From a virus, in the IMG/VR virus record IMGVR_UViG_3300020205_000768, positions 1 to 27,818 of that record: a stretch of 27,818 nucleotides of DNA; one strand, written 5' to 3'. This document shows, piece after piece, positions 5,101 to 13,659 of this stretch. Position 1 is the first letter of the stretch; each line of letters opens with the position of its first letter. A program made the translations under genes and the position numbers. The notes below the pieces were generated by a model. It worked only from the letters and a program-made list of their open reading frames with translations. It had not been told where the DNA came from and made no database searches.

Positions 5101-5373
5101 ATGAGAAAAGCGAATTATTACAACCAAGCAATCAGCATATTGCAAGAATTACATAAGGATCACCCAACCTACAATATGGGAAGACACATTTCTACAGCCT
5201 TAGATGGTTATGGAGATGTTTGGGGAATGACAGATAAGGAACTCACTTACGCTCTAGAGAAATATAAGGCAGAGCTAGGAATTAACATTGTTCCAGATGA
5301 AGACATTGACAAGATTGTTAATGATGGATTAAACCTTGACAGTTTATTTAAAGAAGAAGAAAATGAATATTAA
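5101..5373 (+). CDS. Hypothetical protein (90 aa)
   Basis: An N-terminal helix 'NYYNQAISILQELHKDHPTYNMGRHISTALDGYGDVWGMTDKELTYALEKYKAEL' (two or three helices) is followed by an acidic tail containing 'EDIDKIVNDGLNLDSLFKEEE'. The phrase 'HPTYNMGRHISTAL' looks conserved in kind, and similar small proteins precede the terminase in crAss-like phages as far as I recall. The acidic tail suggests protein-protein contact. It overlaps the next gene by 11 nt. Function unknown. Confidence 0.7.
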   Translation: MRKANYYNQAISILQELHKDHPTYNMGRHISTALDGYGDVWGMTDKELTYALEKYKAELGINIVPDEDIDKIVNDGLNLDSLFKEEENEY

Positions 5374-5587
5374 AGAAAACCTCGAACAGAACTTAGCTTA
5401 CGAACCTACAACTACAGAGTCAATTAACAACTATCTCTCGCTATCAGATGAAACTATACAAGGTGAACGAGACATACTTGAACAACTTAAACAGTTTTAT
5501 TATGACAGGCGAGCAGAGGCTAATACACAAATAATTAAGTTAAAAGCTGAAGTGAATAACATCAATAAAAAACTAGAGGAGATGTAA
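5363..5587 (+). CDS. Small coiled-coil protein (74 aa)
   Basis: The frame opens at 5336, but the ATG at 5363 gives a better start (MNIKENLEQNLAYEP), overlapping the previous gene by only 11 nt. After a Ser/Thr-rich N-terminal part, residues 38-74 form a coiled coil (ILEQLKQFYYDRRAEANTQI, continuing to KLEEM) with heptad-spaced Leu and Ile. It ends 1 nt into the start codon region of the 110-residue gene (TAATGG). Small coiled-coil proteins beside terminases are often oligomeric accessory factors; no specific role can be shown. Confidence 0.7.
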   Translation: MNIKENLEQNLAYEPTTTESINNYLSLSDETIQGERDILEQLKQFYYDRRAEANTQIIKLKAEVNNINKKLEEM

Positions 5588-5919
5588 TGGCAACTATTAA
5601 GAAAACTACATATATTAATACAGAGCTTGAATGGGCTGAAGAACAGCTCAAGAGCTGGAGAGCTTATGTTGATGCCAATCCCCTACATGAATTGAAGGAT
5701 AGGATTGAGTGGAAACCTACATCTAAAGGAGGCATGCTTCCAATGGTGATAGCATCTATCGAAGCACAAGGTAAGTTTGTTCAAGAAACTATGAAGAACT
5801 ACTTAGCTCTGGTTGAAGTGGTTGATAAGCTTAGGAAGATGGAAGAGGCTAAAATTGAGGTGAGAGGTAAAGGAGAACTTAGCTCTATGGCTGAAGACTT
5901 CCTTAAAAACAGAAAATGA
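5587..5919 (+). CDS. Candidate small terminase subunit (110 aa)
   Basis: Position immediately before the large terminase, with an ATGA overlap, and a helical, charged composition make this a candidate small terminase (DNA recognition during packaging). Residues 14-30 form an amphipathic helix (EWAEEQLKSWRAYVDAN). The central 'LKDRIEWKPTSKGGMLPMVIASIEAQ' contains a Gly-Gly turn, and residues 66-95 are a long helix suitable for ring oligomerisation. I see no clear helix-turn-helix, which lowers confidence. The region resembles a conserved crAss-like protein as I recall it. It could instead be an unrelated packaging accessory protein. Confidence 0.55.
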   Translation: MATIKKTTYINTELEWAEEQLKSWRAYVDANPLHELKDRIEWKPTSKGGMLPMVIASIEAQGKFVQETMKNYLALVEVVDKLRKMEEAKIEVRGKGELSSMAEDFLKNRK

Positions 5920-7946
5920 ACAACATACAAAGTGTAGATTATAAGGATTGGTTTATTAACCAACCTAGGATTCCTGATAAGGAAAGTGAGGAGCATAGGG
6001 CATTTTTTGATTTTCATAAAGACTTGTGCTTAAATGGAGCTATGGTGAATGGGGTGTATATCAACCCCTTTTTATATTGGCATCTAAACTTCTGGAACAC
6101 AGAAGTGGATATTATAGATGAGCGTGGTAGAATTTCTCAGAAGTATTCTAATCCCCTTCTTAGGGATAATGAGTGGGTGATAACAAATGAGATAGACAGA
6201 GCTCAGAATGAAAAGAAAGGATTGGTTATTCTTGGTATTAGACGTTTGGCTAAATCAGTTATTGAAAGCTCGTATATTGCATGGGGAGCTACATTTGATG
6301 AGAACAGTCAGAACATTATTGCTGGCTTGAATGCTCCAGATATAAAACTAATTACAGACAAGATTGATAAAGGATTAAACTTCTTACCAGAAGCTTGGAG
6401 ATGGCAACGAATTGAGGACAACTGGAAGAATCAAGTGACGCTTGGTATTAAGACTAGAGCAGGAGAAAGGATACCATTCTCCCAAATCCTTATACGTAAT
6501 CTAGATGAAGGTAATAATGAGGAGGCTATTGCAGGTACAAAACCACGTAAATTAATTATAGATGAAATCGGTAAAGGAAGTTTCCTCAGAGGTTTTCAAG
6601 CGGCTGTGCCTGGTTTCACAACACCCTTTGGTTGGGGATGCTCTCCAATTCTTACGGGTACTGGGGGTGATATGAAGAGATTTATGGATGCAAAGAGCTT
6701 AATGTTCGATGTAGACAATTTTAATTTCCTTACATATAATAATGAGAAGGATACACACAGGATACATGGGCTATTCATTTCTAATAAATATAGAATGGAA
6801 GCCAAAGAGAGTTCTTCATTAGGAGCCTACCTTGAAGAACCAGCAGGAAGTGGATTATATGATATGCCAATGCTGGTTAGCAATGCAGAGAAAGCTAATG
6901 AAATAACTATTGCTAATTTAGAACGTCTAAAGAAGGCAGGAGATAGAATAGCCTACCTCAAAGAAAAGATGTACTATCCCCTAGAAGTGGATGATATATT
7001 CTTAAATGAGGATACGAACATATTTGACATTGAGGCTGCTAAGAGGCAAAAGACTAGACTGTTGAATCAAGAACGTACAGGTATTCCTGTAATATTATAT
7101 GCAGATGAGGATAAAATAGGTCATGAGTTTACAGACAAGATGCCTATTACAAACTTTCCTCTAAAGAACTCAGATGCAAAAGATGCTCCTGTAGTTATAT
7201 ATGAGTTTCCTGTAGCCAACCCAACTTATGGGTTATATGTAGCTGGAGTGGATCCCTACAGACAAGGACAAGCTGCTTATAGCTCCTCATTAGGAGCTGT
7301 ATATGTTTATAAGAGGATGCATGATTTAACAGGAGAGAAGTATCAAGATATGTTTGTAGCTTCTTATGTAGCTAGACCAGATAAGAAGGAGAAATGGGAA
7401 GAACAAGCTCGCTTACTTATTAAATACTACAATGCTCGCACGCTTTGTGAGAATGATGACATCTCATTCATAGAATATATGAAAGCTAAGGGAGATGGTC
7501 ATTATTTAGAGAAACAGCCTCAGTGGTTGATGGAGATTGTTCCTAACACTACGGTTAAAAGGGAATATGGCATACATAGAAGTTCTCAGAAGATTATAGA
7601 CTATCTTCATAACTGTCTTAAGAAGTATATGGAAGAAACTATTCATATTGAGAAGAATGAAGATGGTGTTATAACTAGAGAAGTGACAGGAGTGAGTAAG
7701 ATGTTTGATCCTGTTCTATTAGAAGAGATTATACAATATAATGATTCAGGTAACTTTGATAGGATTGTAGCAGCAGAACTAGCTATTGCTCAAGCACTTA
7801 AGATGGATCCTATTATGGGAAGAGCTGGAGGAAGTGGTGATGAAAGAGTGGCAGCACTGTATTCAAAAAAGAAAACTGGAAATAGATTGTTTGATACATC
7901 TTCTTCAGGATTATTTGGAAATAAAAAACGTAAACTTTTTACATAA
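5916..7946 (+). CDS. terL: Terminase large subunit (TerL)
   Basis: Motor ATPase and nuclease that packages genome DNA through the portal. A Walker A-like motif GIRRLAKS (residues 107-114) sits in the N-terminal ATPase domain and a Walker B LIIDE (213-217) supplies the acidic pair D216/E217. The C-terminal RNase H-like nuclease domain shows D446 in 'GVDPYRQ', E512 in 'CENDD' and D615 in 'NFDRIVAAELA' as the probable metal-binding triad. At 676 residues it has the size usual for this family. It overlaps the upstream gene by ATGA and the portal gene by one base (TAATG), so the three are translationally coupled. Confidence 0.95.
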   Translation: MNNIQSVDYKDWFINQPRIPDKESEEHRAFFDFHKDLCLNGAMVNGVYINPFLYWHLNFWNTEVDIIDERGRISQKYSNPLLRDNEWVITNEIDRAQNEKKGLVILGIRRLAKSVIESSYIAWGATFDENSQNIIAGLNAPDIKLITDKIDKGLNFLPEAWRWQRIEDNWKNQVTLGIKTRAGERIPFSQILIRNLDEGNNEEAIAGTKPRKLIIDEIGKGSFLRGFQAAVPGFTTPFGWGCSPILTGTGGDMKRFMDAKSLMFDVDNFNFLTYNNEKDTHRIHGLFISNKYRMEAKESSSLGAYLEEPAGSGLYDMPMLVSNAEKANEITIANLERLKKAGDRIAYLKEKMYYPLEVDDIFLNEDTNIFDIEAAKRQKTRLLNQERTGIPVILYADEDKIGHEFTDKMPITNFPLKNSDAKDAPVVIYEFPVANPTYGLYVAGVDPYRQGQAAYSSSLGAVYVYKRMHDLTGEKYQDMFVASYVARPDKKEKWEEQARLLIKYYNARTLCENDDISFIEYMKAKGDGHYLEKQPQWLMEIVPNTTVKREYGIHRSSQKIIDYLHNCLKKYMEETIHIEKNEDGVITREVTGVSKMFDPVLLEEIIQYNDSGNFDRIVAAELAIAQALKMDPIMGRAGGSGDERVAALYSKKKTGNRLFDTSSSGLFGNKKRKLFT

Positions 7947-10528
7947 TGGCAATAATTAGATATACGAAAGACGCTACCATTAGGTATGCCTATCTCAACA
8001 TCTTCCCAGATCAGTTTAAAACTGAGAAAGAAAAAAGGGATGAGAGCTGGATTAAGAACACGATGGACTACTTTGCTAACAAGGCTTATGCTGAATATGT
8101 AAAGAACAGAGATACATTTGTTAAGAACTATGATCTTGTTAAGGGAATCCTTAGAATGGAAGACTTCTATCAAGAACCACAGGTTAAGAGCTTTACAGAC
8201 ATGCTCACAGCAGATTTGAATCTTCCTGCGTACGTGAAGCACTATTCTATTATTACAACACCTATTAATGAATTGGTTGGTGAAATCTCCAAAAGACCTG
8301 ATGCATTTAGGATTAAAGCATTTGATGATGATTCCCAGTCTGAAGAACTAGAATATAAAACAGGTATGCTCCAGGAATATGTTATTGCTCAAGCAAAACA
8401 ACAGATTATGGAGAAGGTTGCTCAATCAGGAGAAGAGGTTGAAGATGAACAGATTCAGCAAATGACTATGGAAGAAGTTCAAGATGATCTTGATTCTTAC
8501 ACATCTGTAGCTGAGAAATGGGCTAATCATATTCTTACATGTCAGAAGGCTGATTTTAATCTAAAAGAAAAGAGTGAGGATGCATTTAGAGATATGCTAA
8601 TATCTGCTAGAGAGTTCTATCATATATATGAAGATAACTCAAAGGTTGGATATAATATAGAAGTGGCTAATCCTAAGAACACATGGTTCCTTACAACACC
8701 AGACAGGAAATACATTTCTGATCCTACAGGTAGAGCACAAGGTGCGTATGCTGCTGGTACTGTGCAAGTTATGGAGCTTTCTGAAATCATCGAAGCTATT
8801 CCAGACTTAACCAAGGATGAGATAGATCATCTAAGAAGTTCTTTACAAGATTATGGATTGATTAATGTACGTGATTCTAATTTAGGTAATCCAAACGCTG
8901 CTCCAGGTATTGATTCTGTACAATATGATACATACGATCCCCTTGTTCTACAAACAAGGATGATGATTGAGTCTGAGATGAAAGAGAACAATGATGGACT
9001 AAAAGACTTCTTAGGACTAACGTCTAATGTGTCTTCATTTGGATACAAGTATGTAGTTGTAAGAAGTTATTGGATTAGTAAGAGAAAGATTGGTAAACTC
9101 ATCTATTTAGATGAAATGGGTAATGAACAATCTGTACTTGTAGATGAAAATTACAAATCAGGAACTATTCCTACACAACAATCTCTAGAATGGGGATGGA
9201 TTAATGAATGGTATCAAGGAATTAAGATTGGACCAGACATCTATCACATTAAACCTTACAAACTTTTAAACTATTGTCCTATTATAGGACTTACACATGA
9301 GGTGAAGAACACAGAAGCTAAGAGCTTAGTTGATCTTATGAAACCTTTCCAAGTTCTTTACAATGTTTGTATGAACCAGTTGTACAAGCTTCTTGAGAAA
9401 GAAGTGGGTAAGGTTTATTTGACATCTATCAGGCATATTCCTATTCCTAAGGATGGAGATGCGCAAGATGCTCTTGACATATGGGAAATGGAAGCTAGAA
9501 ACCGAGGAGTGATGTTTATTGATGACTCTCCAGAGAATCTAAAGAGTCCTTCAAGCTTTAATCAGTTCAGAGATATTGACTTAACTAGAACACAAGAAAT
9601 CCAATCTCGTTATCAACTTGCTATGCAGTTGAAGAATGAGTGTTGGGAACTTGTAGGTATGTCCAGACAAAGAATGGGATCTATATCAGCTAGTGAGTCT
9701 GCTACAGGTACAAACGCTGCAATTACACAAAGTTATTCTCAAACAGAACCTCTTTTCGTAGCACATGAGTATATATTGATGCAGCTTTATCAAGCAATCA
9801 TTGATGCCTCTCTATATGTAGAAAGCAGAAAACCTCAATCCACCCTATCATACATTACATCAAAAGGAGAATCTGCATTTGTTCAAGTGAATGGTACAGA
9901 CCTCAAGTTTCGTGATTTGAAAGTGTTTGCTACAAACAGACCTGAAGATAAAAAGATGTTTGAAGAGATTAGAGGATTGTCTCAAGCTGTTATTCAAAAT
10001 GGTGGATCGCTCCACGATGTAATAGAGCTCTATTCTACCAACTCTGTACGAGAGATGAAGAAGGTGTTCAAAACATTAAAAGACAGGCAGGAAGCTATAC
10101 AAGATCAACAAATGCAGCAACAACAGCAGCAGATGGAACAACAGCAGCAACAAGCTCAAGCTCAATTACAACAAGCACAACTTGCTCAAGAACAACAACT
10201 TGCGCACGATGATTATCAAAAAGAGCTTGATAGGATTAATAAGAAAGAAATTGCTCTTATTGCAGCTGAATCAAAGAGTGGAGGTTTGCCTGATGTAGAT
10301 CAAACTGGTGTTCCTGATGTATTAGAAATCAGCAAGCTGGCTAATGAACAATCAAAAGCAAGTAGAGACTACCAAGCAAAAATGGCTGACATACAATCTA
10401 AGAATACACTAGCTGCTCAAAAGCTACAAGTGGAAAGAGAGAAGCTACAAGTGGCTAGAGAGAACCAAGCTAACGATCTAGCCATTGCTAGAGAAAATGC
10501 AAAAGGAAGAAATAAAACTAAGAAATAG
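7946..10528 (+). CDS. Portal protein
   Basis: The 860-residue size, position directly after TerL and the sequence pattern identify the dodecameric portal at the head vertex, the DNA entry channel. The N-terminal half is mixed alpha/beta with acidic loops. Conserved-looking segments include 'LMKPFQVLYNVCMNQLYKLLEKEVGKVY' (about residues 465-495), the helical stem/wing region of crAss-like portals. The C-terminus from about residue 718 is Gln-rich, then a long charged coiled coil; this probably forms an extended barrel or crown inside the head. The Q-tract is coded by mixed CAA/CAG, so it is not a simple microsatellite. The gene ends at TAG, whose last base begins the terminator stem. Confidence 0.92.
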   Translation: MAIIRYTKDATIRYAYLNIFPDQFKTEKEKRDESWIKNTMDYFANKAYAEYVKNRDTFVKNYDLVKGILRMEDFYQEPQVKSFTDMLTADLNLPAYVKHYSIITTPINELVGEISKRPDAFRIKAFDDDSQSEELEYKTGMLQEYVIAQAKQQIMEKVAQSGEEVEDEQIQQMTMEEVQDDLDSYTSVAEKWANHILTCQKADFNLKEKSEDAFRDMLISAREFYHIYEDNSKVGYNIEVANPKNTWFLTTPDRKYISDPTGRAQGAYAAGTVQVMELSEIIEAIPDLTKDEIDHLRSSLQDYGLINVRDSNLGNPNAAPGIDSVQYDTYDPLVLQTRMMIESEMKENNDGLKDFLGLTSNVSSFGYKYVVVRSYWISKRKIGKLIYLDEMGNEQSVLVDENYKSGTIPTQQSLEWGWINEWYQGIKIGPDIYHIKPYKLLNYCPIIGLTHEVKNTEAKSLVDLMKPFQVLYNVCMNQLYKLLEKEVGKVYLTSIRHIPIPKDGDAQDALDIWEMEARNRGVMFIDDSPENLKSPSSFNQFRDIDLTRTQEIQSRYQLAMQLKNECWELVGMSRQRMGSISASESATGTNAAITQSYSQTEPLFVAHEYILMQLYQAIIDASLYVESRKPQSTLSYITSKGESAFVQVNGTDLKFRDLKVFATNRPEDKKMFEEIRGLSQAVIQNGGSLHDVIELYSTNSVREMKKVFKTLKDRQEAIQDQQMQQQQQQMEQQQQQAQAQLQQAQLAQEQQLAHDDYQKELDRINKKEIALIAAESKSGGLPDVDQTGVPDVLEISKLANEQSKASRDYQAKMADIQSKNTLAAQKLQVEREKLQVARENQANDLAIARENAKGRNKTKK

Positions 10529-10550
10529 TGGGCTAAACCCACTCTTTCTT
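10527..10550 (+). terminator. Intrinsic terminator after the portal gene
   Basis: AGTGGG (10527-10532) pairs with CCCACT (10538-10543) around CTAAA, followed by TCTTTCTT. It overlaps the portal stop codon. It separates the packaging operon from the scaffold/capsid genes. Confidence 0.7.
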
Positions 10551-10551
10551 A

Positions 10552-10567
10552 TGTTTCACGTGAAACT
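10552..10567. promoter_or_regulatory. parS-like ParB/Spo0J binding site
   Basis: TGTTTCACGTGAAACT matches 15 of 16 bases of the bacterial chromosomal centromere site parS (consensus TGTTNCACGTGAAACA, established in Bacillus subtilis and widely conserved). The inner 14 bases are a perfect palindrome. It lies in the non-coding gap right after the portal terminator. No parB-like gene is in the window. It may bind host ParB, or a phage ParB-like protein encoded elsewhere. Confidence 0.55.
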
Positions 10568-10705
10568 ATAAACATTTTTAGTTAAAGTAAAAAATAGTAA
10601 TGCTATATTATCCACAAAATTCAACTCATTAATGCTCAATCTCTTTGCTATTAATTTCATATAATATATTTTTACATTACAAACCAATTTATAAAAGAAC
10701 TACAT
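10568..10705. other. AT-rich gap with weak promoter candidate
   Basis: This stretch is strongly AT-rich and carries no frame. The best promoter candidate is TTTG (10644-10647), 17 nt, then TATATTTT (10665-10672), with the last base of the -7 box and the spacing both off consensus. A promoter is expected here because the terminator at 10527 should stop readthrough, but evidence is weak. Confidence 0.3.
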
Positions 10706-11941
10706 ATGGCTGATAATCAAGAAAATGCCCCATTTGGAAACTTTAGTATTGAAAACACTATGGAAATGGGCATGGGTAGCTCTGAGTTGTTAAATGATTT
10801 AATGTCTCCTGAGACATCAACATCTTCTCCTGAAGATGTAACAGAAATCAAAAATGAACCAGCTCCAAAGAAAACACAAGAGAAAAAAGTTGATGAACCT
10901 GTTTCTGAAGAAAAAAACACCACCGCATCCATCCAAGACTTTTTACTTGGTGGAGATGATGATGAAGATGAAGAAGATGACACTGTTACAACACCAGCAA
11001 AAACTAAAGCTCCTGCAGAAAAGACAGTGGCTGAAGATGATGGTGATGAAGAGGAAGTTGAAGTTAGCAGATTTGGTGCTCTATCAAATGATTTATTCAA
11101 ACTAGGAGTGTTTAATAAGGATGAGGATGAAGAAGATGTAAACATATCTTCTCCAGAAGAATTCCTTGAAAGGTTTAACCTAGAAAAGAAGAAAGGTGCT
11201 ATTGATATAGTACAAAACTTTATAGGTCAATTTGGAGAAGACTACCAACAAGCATTTGATGCCATATTTGTTAAAGGAGTTGATCCTAAAGAATATTTTG
11301 GTACATATAATCAAATTCAAACTTTTGCAGACCTCGATCTTTCACAAGAATCCAATCAAGTATCTGTATTAAAGCAAGCTCTTACAGATCAAGGATTTGA
11401 TCCTGAAGATGTTGAGACAGAAGTTGAAAGATTAAAAAACTACGGAGATCTTGAATCAGTTGCTGCAAAACATCACAAGGTGTTGGTTAAGAAAGAAGCA
11501 GCAAAGCTTGCTCAGATGGAGCAACAGAAAGAAGTGGAGCTCCAGAAACAACATGCATACAAACAGCAATACGTAAGTAACGTACAATCTGTTCTACAAG
11601 ATAAGGTTAAAGCTAAAGAGTTTGATGGTATTCCCATCAATCCTAAACTTGCTAACGAACTACAAGATTTCCTTTTGGTTGATAAATATCAAACCTCTTC
11701 AGGCGAAAAGCTTACAGAATTTGATAGGCAAATTTTAGAATTGAAAAGACCAGAGAACCACGCACAGAAAGTGAAGCTTGGACTCTTATTAAAGATTCTA
11801 GAAACCGATCCTACACTATCAACCATCCAGAAGAGAGGAATCAGTAAAAAGTCAGATGATCTATTTAGTGAAGTGGCTAGACAAACATCTAAAACAGGCA
11901 CTAAAGGAAAATCATCTACCCCAACCTCTTGGTTTCAATAA
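10706..11941 (+). CDS. Scaffold-like acidic head protein (411 aa)
   Basis: Located between portal and major capsid genes, the usual place of a scaffolding protein, which shapes the procapsid and then leaves. The N-terminal 140 residues are disordered, Ser/Thr/Pro/Glu-rich and very acidic, with Asp/Glu runs near residues 83-91 and 111-118. The central part is helical (FLERFNLEKKKGAIDIVQNF). A Gln/Glu/Lys coiled coil spans about residues 255-295. The C-terminal 30 residues are basic and end in TPTSWFQ. A basic C-terminal segment that contacts the capsid protein is typical of scaffolds. Identification rests on position and composition, not on sequence similarity. Confidence 0.65.
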   Translation: MADNQENAPFGNFSIENTMEMGMGSSELLNDLMSPETSTSSPEDVTEIKNEPAPKKTQEKKVDEPVSEEKNTTASIQDFLLGGDDDEDEEDDTVTTPAKTKAPAEKTVAEDDGDEEEVEVSRFGALSNDLFKLGVFNKDEDEEDVNISSPEEFLERFNLEKKKGAIDIVQNFIGQFGEDYQQAFDAIFVKGVDPKEYFGTYNQIQTFADLDLSQESNQVSVLKQALTDQGFDPEDVETEVERLKNYGDLESVAAKHHKVLVKKEAAKLAQMEQQKEVELQKQHAYKQQYVSNVQSVLQDKVKAKEFDGIPINPKLANELQDFLLVDKYQTSSGEKLTEFDRQILELKRPENHAQKVKLGLLLKILETDPTLSTIQKRGISKKSDDLFSEVARQTSKTGTKGKSSTPTSWFQ

Positions 11942-11966
11942 TTATTAATATAAAAAGAAAACACAA

Positions 11967-13520
11967 ATGGCAATTTCAACAATACCAGGTTTAACTGGTT
12001 TCACGTATGCTCGTGTGGCTTCTATGGATAAACGTGCTGTAGGCAAGCTTACAGATTCGAATCACCTAGAAAGTTTCCACAGTACAGAGCCTGCTGATTA
12101 TGATAAGAAAATAATCAGTCTTTACACTCAGAGCTCATTGTACAGCAATGACTTCTTGGACATGATTAACAAGTCCACTCCTTATTACATTGATAATAAC
12201 AGTGATGCTTGGAAATGGCAGGTTCAAGTTCCTTACAAATTCCCTAAAATTATCAATGTTCCTCAAGCAACACTTGATCTTTTGAAGCCTGGTATTGATG
12301 GTCAAGAGTTTTCTCTTGTTCTTGATACTAATGAGTTTTCTAAGAATGCAATTGTTTCTGTAGGTTCTCGTCAGTATGGTCCTAGGTTCTACGTTGTTAA
12401 AGATCCAGTTCCTTGGAACATGGGCTATCTTTATTCTTTCACTCTAGTTAGTGACAATCCAACTATAGATTTCGTAAGTTCTCAGTTCCTTGCTGTTGGT
12501 GTTGAACTTGAATTAGTTGATGCTGCAATTGGTGAATTCGATCAAGACTTATTAGGTCTTCCTCGTTTGGGTGAGCAAATCACAATGTTTGAATCTTTAG
12601 GTTCTGCATATGGTTATGAGCACAAAATCACTGAGTGGGCTGATGACAAAATGATGGTTGATGCTTCTGGCAAACCTTTGGACATCTTGGTTTATGCTCC
12701 ACAAAGACGTAACCAACTTCCTCTAACTAGGAATGATGTTAAATGGGAACCATTCATTGAGTTCTGGATGCGTAAGTCTATGCTTGAATTGAAAGTTAAG
12801 CGTATGATTTGGAGCAAGCCTGGAACTGTTAAAACAAATGGTTCTAAGCAAGAATTGAAGCGTACATCTGCTGGTGTTTATCACAGGATGCGTAACAATG
12901 GTAACTTGGTACAATATAATCGTGGTGAATTCACTGCAAACTTGATTCGTTCTGTATTTGGTGATTTGTTCTATCGTAGGGTGGATGTTAAAGACAGACG
13001 TGTTAAAATGTACACCAACGAAGCTGGATTTGATGTATTCCAACAAGCTTTGAAAACAGACGCTTTGAACAGTGGTCTTACTTTCATGGCTGATTCTGGA
13101 AATCGTTATATGCAAGGCGAAGGTCAGCACATCACTTACAACTTTGCTTTTGATAGCATGGTTACTCGTGAAACTGGTCGTGTTGAACTTATTCACTTGA
13201 AAGAATTAGATCTTCCACAATCTAATCTTGAATTTGGTCAGAACAAGAAGTCCACTCCTGTATTCATGGTATTTGATGTAAGCCCTATGAGCGATGGTTC
13301 TATGGTTAACAACATCAGAGAAGTGAGAATGAAAGGTGCTCCTTCTATGACTTGGGGATATATCGATGGTACTCGTCATCACTTAGGTTTTGCTAAATCT
13401 CAAGGTATGTCTAGTGCTAACAAATTCCCTGGATATGAAATCTGGATGAAAGACCGTTGTGATGTATTCATTGAAGACTTGTCTCGTACAGTTTTGATTG
13501 AAGAGATTCCACAGTTCTAA
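11967..13520 (+). CDS. Major capsid protein
   Basis: The 517-residue length, position after portal and scaffold, and overall pattern match crAss-like major capsid proteins (HK97 fold). No signal or membrane segment is present. Codon use differs from the small genes: Arg is very often CGT, Val GTT, Gly GGT and Ala GCT, a bias expected for the most abundant virion protein. The gene starts at ATG 11967 after an A-rich leader and is followed by an 11-bp terminator. The antisense strand shows several shadow frames but no credible gene. Hundreds of copies build the icosahedral head. Confidence 0.9.
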   Translation: MAISTIPGLTGFTYARVASMDKRAVGKLTDSNHLESFHSTEPADYDKKIISLYTQSSLYSNDFLDMINKSTPYYIDNNSDAWKWQVQVPYKFPKIINVPQATLDLLKPGIDGQEFSLVLDTNEFSKNAIVSVGSRQYGPRFYVVKDPVPWNMGYLYSFTLVSDNPTIDFVSSQFLAVGVELELVDAAIGEFDQDLLGLPRLGEQITMFESLGSAYGYEHKITEWADDKMMVDASGKPLDILVYAPQRRNQLPLTRNDVKWEPFIEFWMRKSMLELKVKRMIWSKPGTVKTNGSKQELKRTSAGVYHRMRNNGNLVQYNRGEFTANLIRSVFGDLFYRRVDVKDRRVKMYTNEAGFDVFQQALKTDALNSGLTFMADSGNRYMQGEGQHITYNFAFDSMVTRETGRVELIHLKELDLPQSNLEFGQNKKSTPVFMVFDVSPMSDGSMVNNIREVRMKGAPSMTWGYIDGTRHHLGFAKSQGMSSANKFPGYEIWMKDRCDVFIEDLSRTVLIEEIPQF

Positions 13521-13534
13521 AAATAAAAATAAGA

Positions 13535-13565
13535 AGAGCCCTCTATAAATTAGGGGGCTCTCCTT
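13535..13565 (+). terminator. Terminator after the capsid gene
   Basis: An 11-bp stem (13535-13545 with 13551-13561, one G-T pair) around the TAAAT loop, followed by a weak T-containing tail (CTCCTT). The stem is GC-rich at its base. It begins 14 nt after the capsid stop codon. The short U tract suggests a partial terminator that may allow some readthrough into the next genes. Confidence 0.7.
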
Positions 13566-13570
13566 AAACT

Positions 13571-13629
13571 ACAGAGTGTTGGATTGGGGTGTCTCCCATT
13601 CGCTATCCCTTCAATGGGAATCGCTCTGC
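13571..13629 (+). ncRNA. Candidate structured RNA element
   Basis: A 57-nt GC-richer island. An outer 7-bp stem CAGAGTG (13572-13578) / CGCTCTG (13622-13628) has one G-U pair. It encloses an inner 7-bp stem TCCCATT (13594-13600) / AATGGGA (13613-13619) with a 12-nt loop. GGGGT (13586-13590) before the inner stem can pair with ATCCC in that loop (13605-13609), giving an H-type pseudoknot. It lies between the capsid terminator and the ATG at 13660. It is too short for a tRNA and I recognise no known riboswitch class. It may be a cis-acting leader of the 321-residue gene or a processed small RNA. Confidence 0.45.
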
Positions 13630-13659
13630 AACTCAAAACCAAAGTTAAAATAACTAAAT

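Noticed and set aside
10110-10205. CAA/CAG simple repeat in the portal gene
   Set aside because: Codons are irregularly mixed and interspersed with Met, Glu and Ala; it encodes a coiled coil rather than a microsatellite.
10717-11145. 142-residue Ser-rich minus-strand frame
   Set aside because: It is the antisense image of Asp/Glu codons (GAT/GAA read as serine-rich) in the scaffold-like gene.
13572-13628. tRNA-like reading of the element after the capsid gene (7-bp outer stem, TTCAATG resembling a T loop)
   Set aside because: At 57 nt it is too short, there is no anticodon arm, and the putative T stem has a mismatch that competes with the better inner 7-bp stem.
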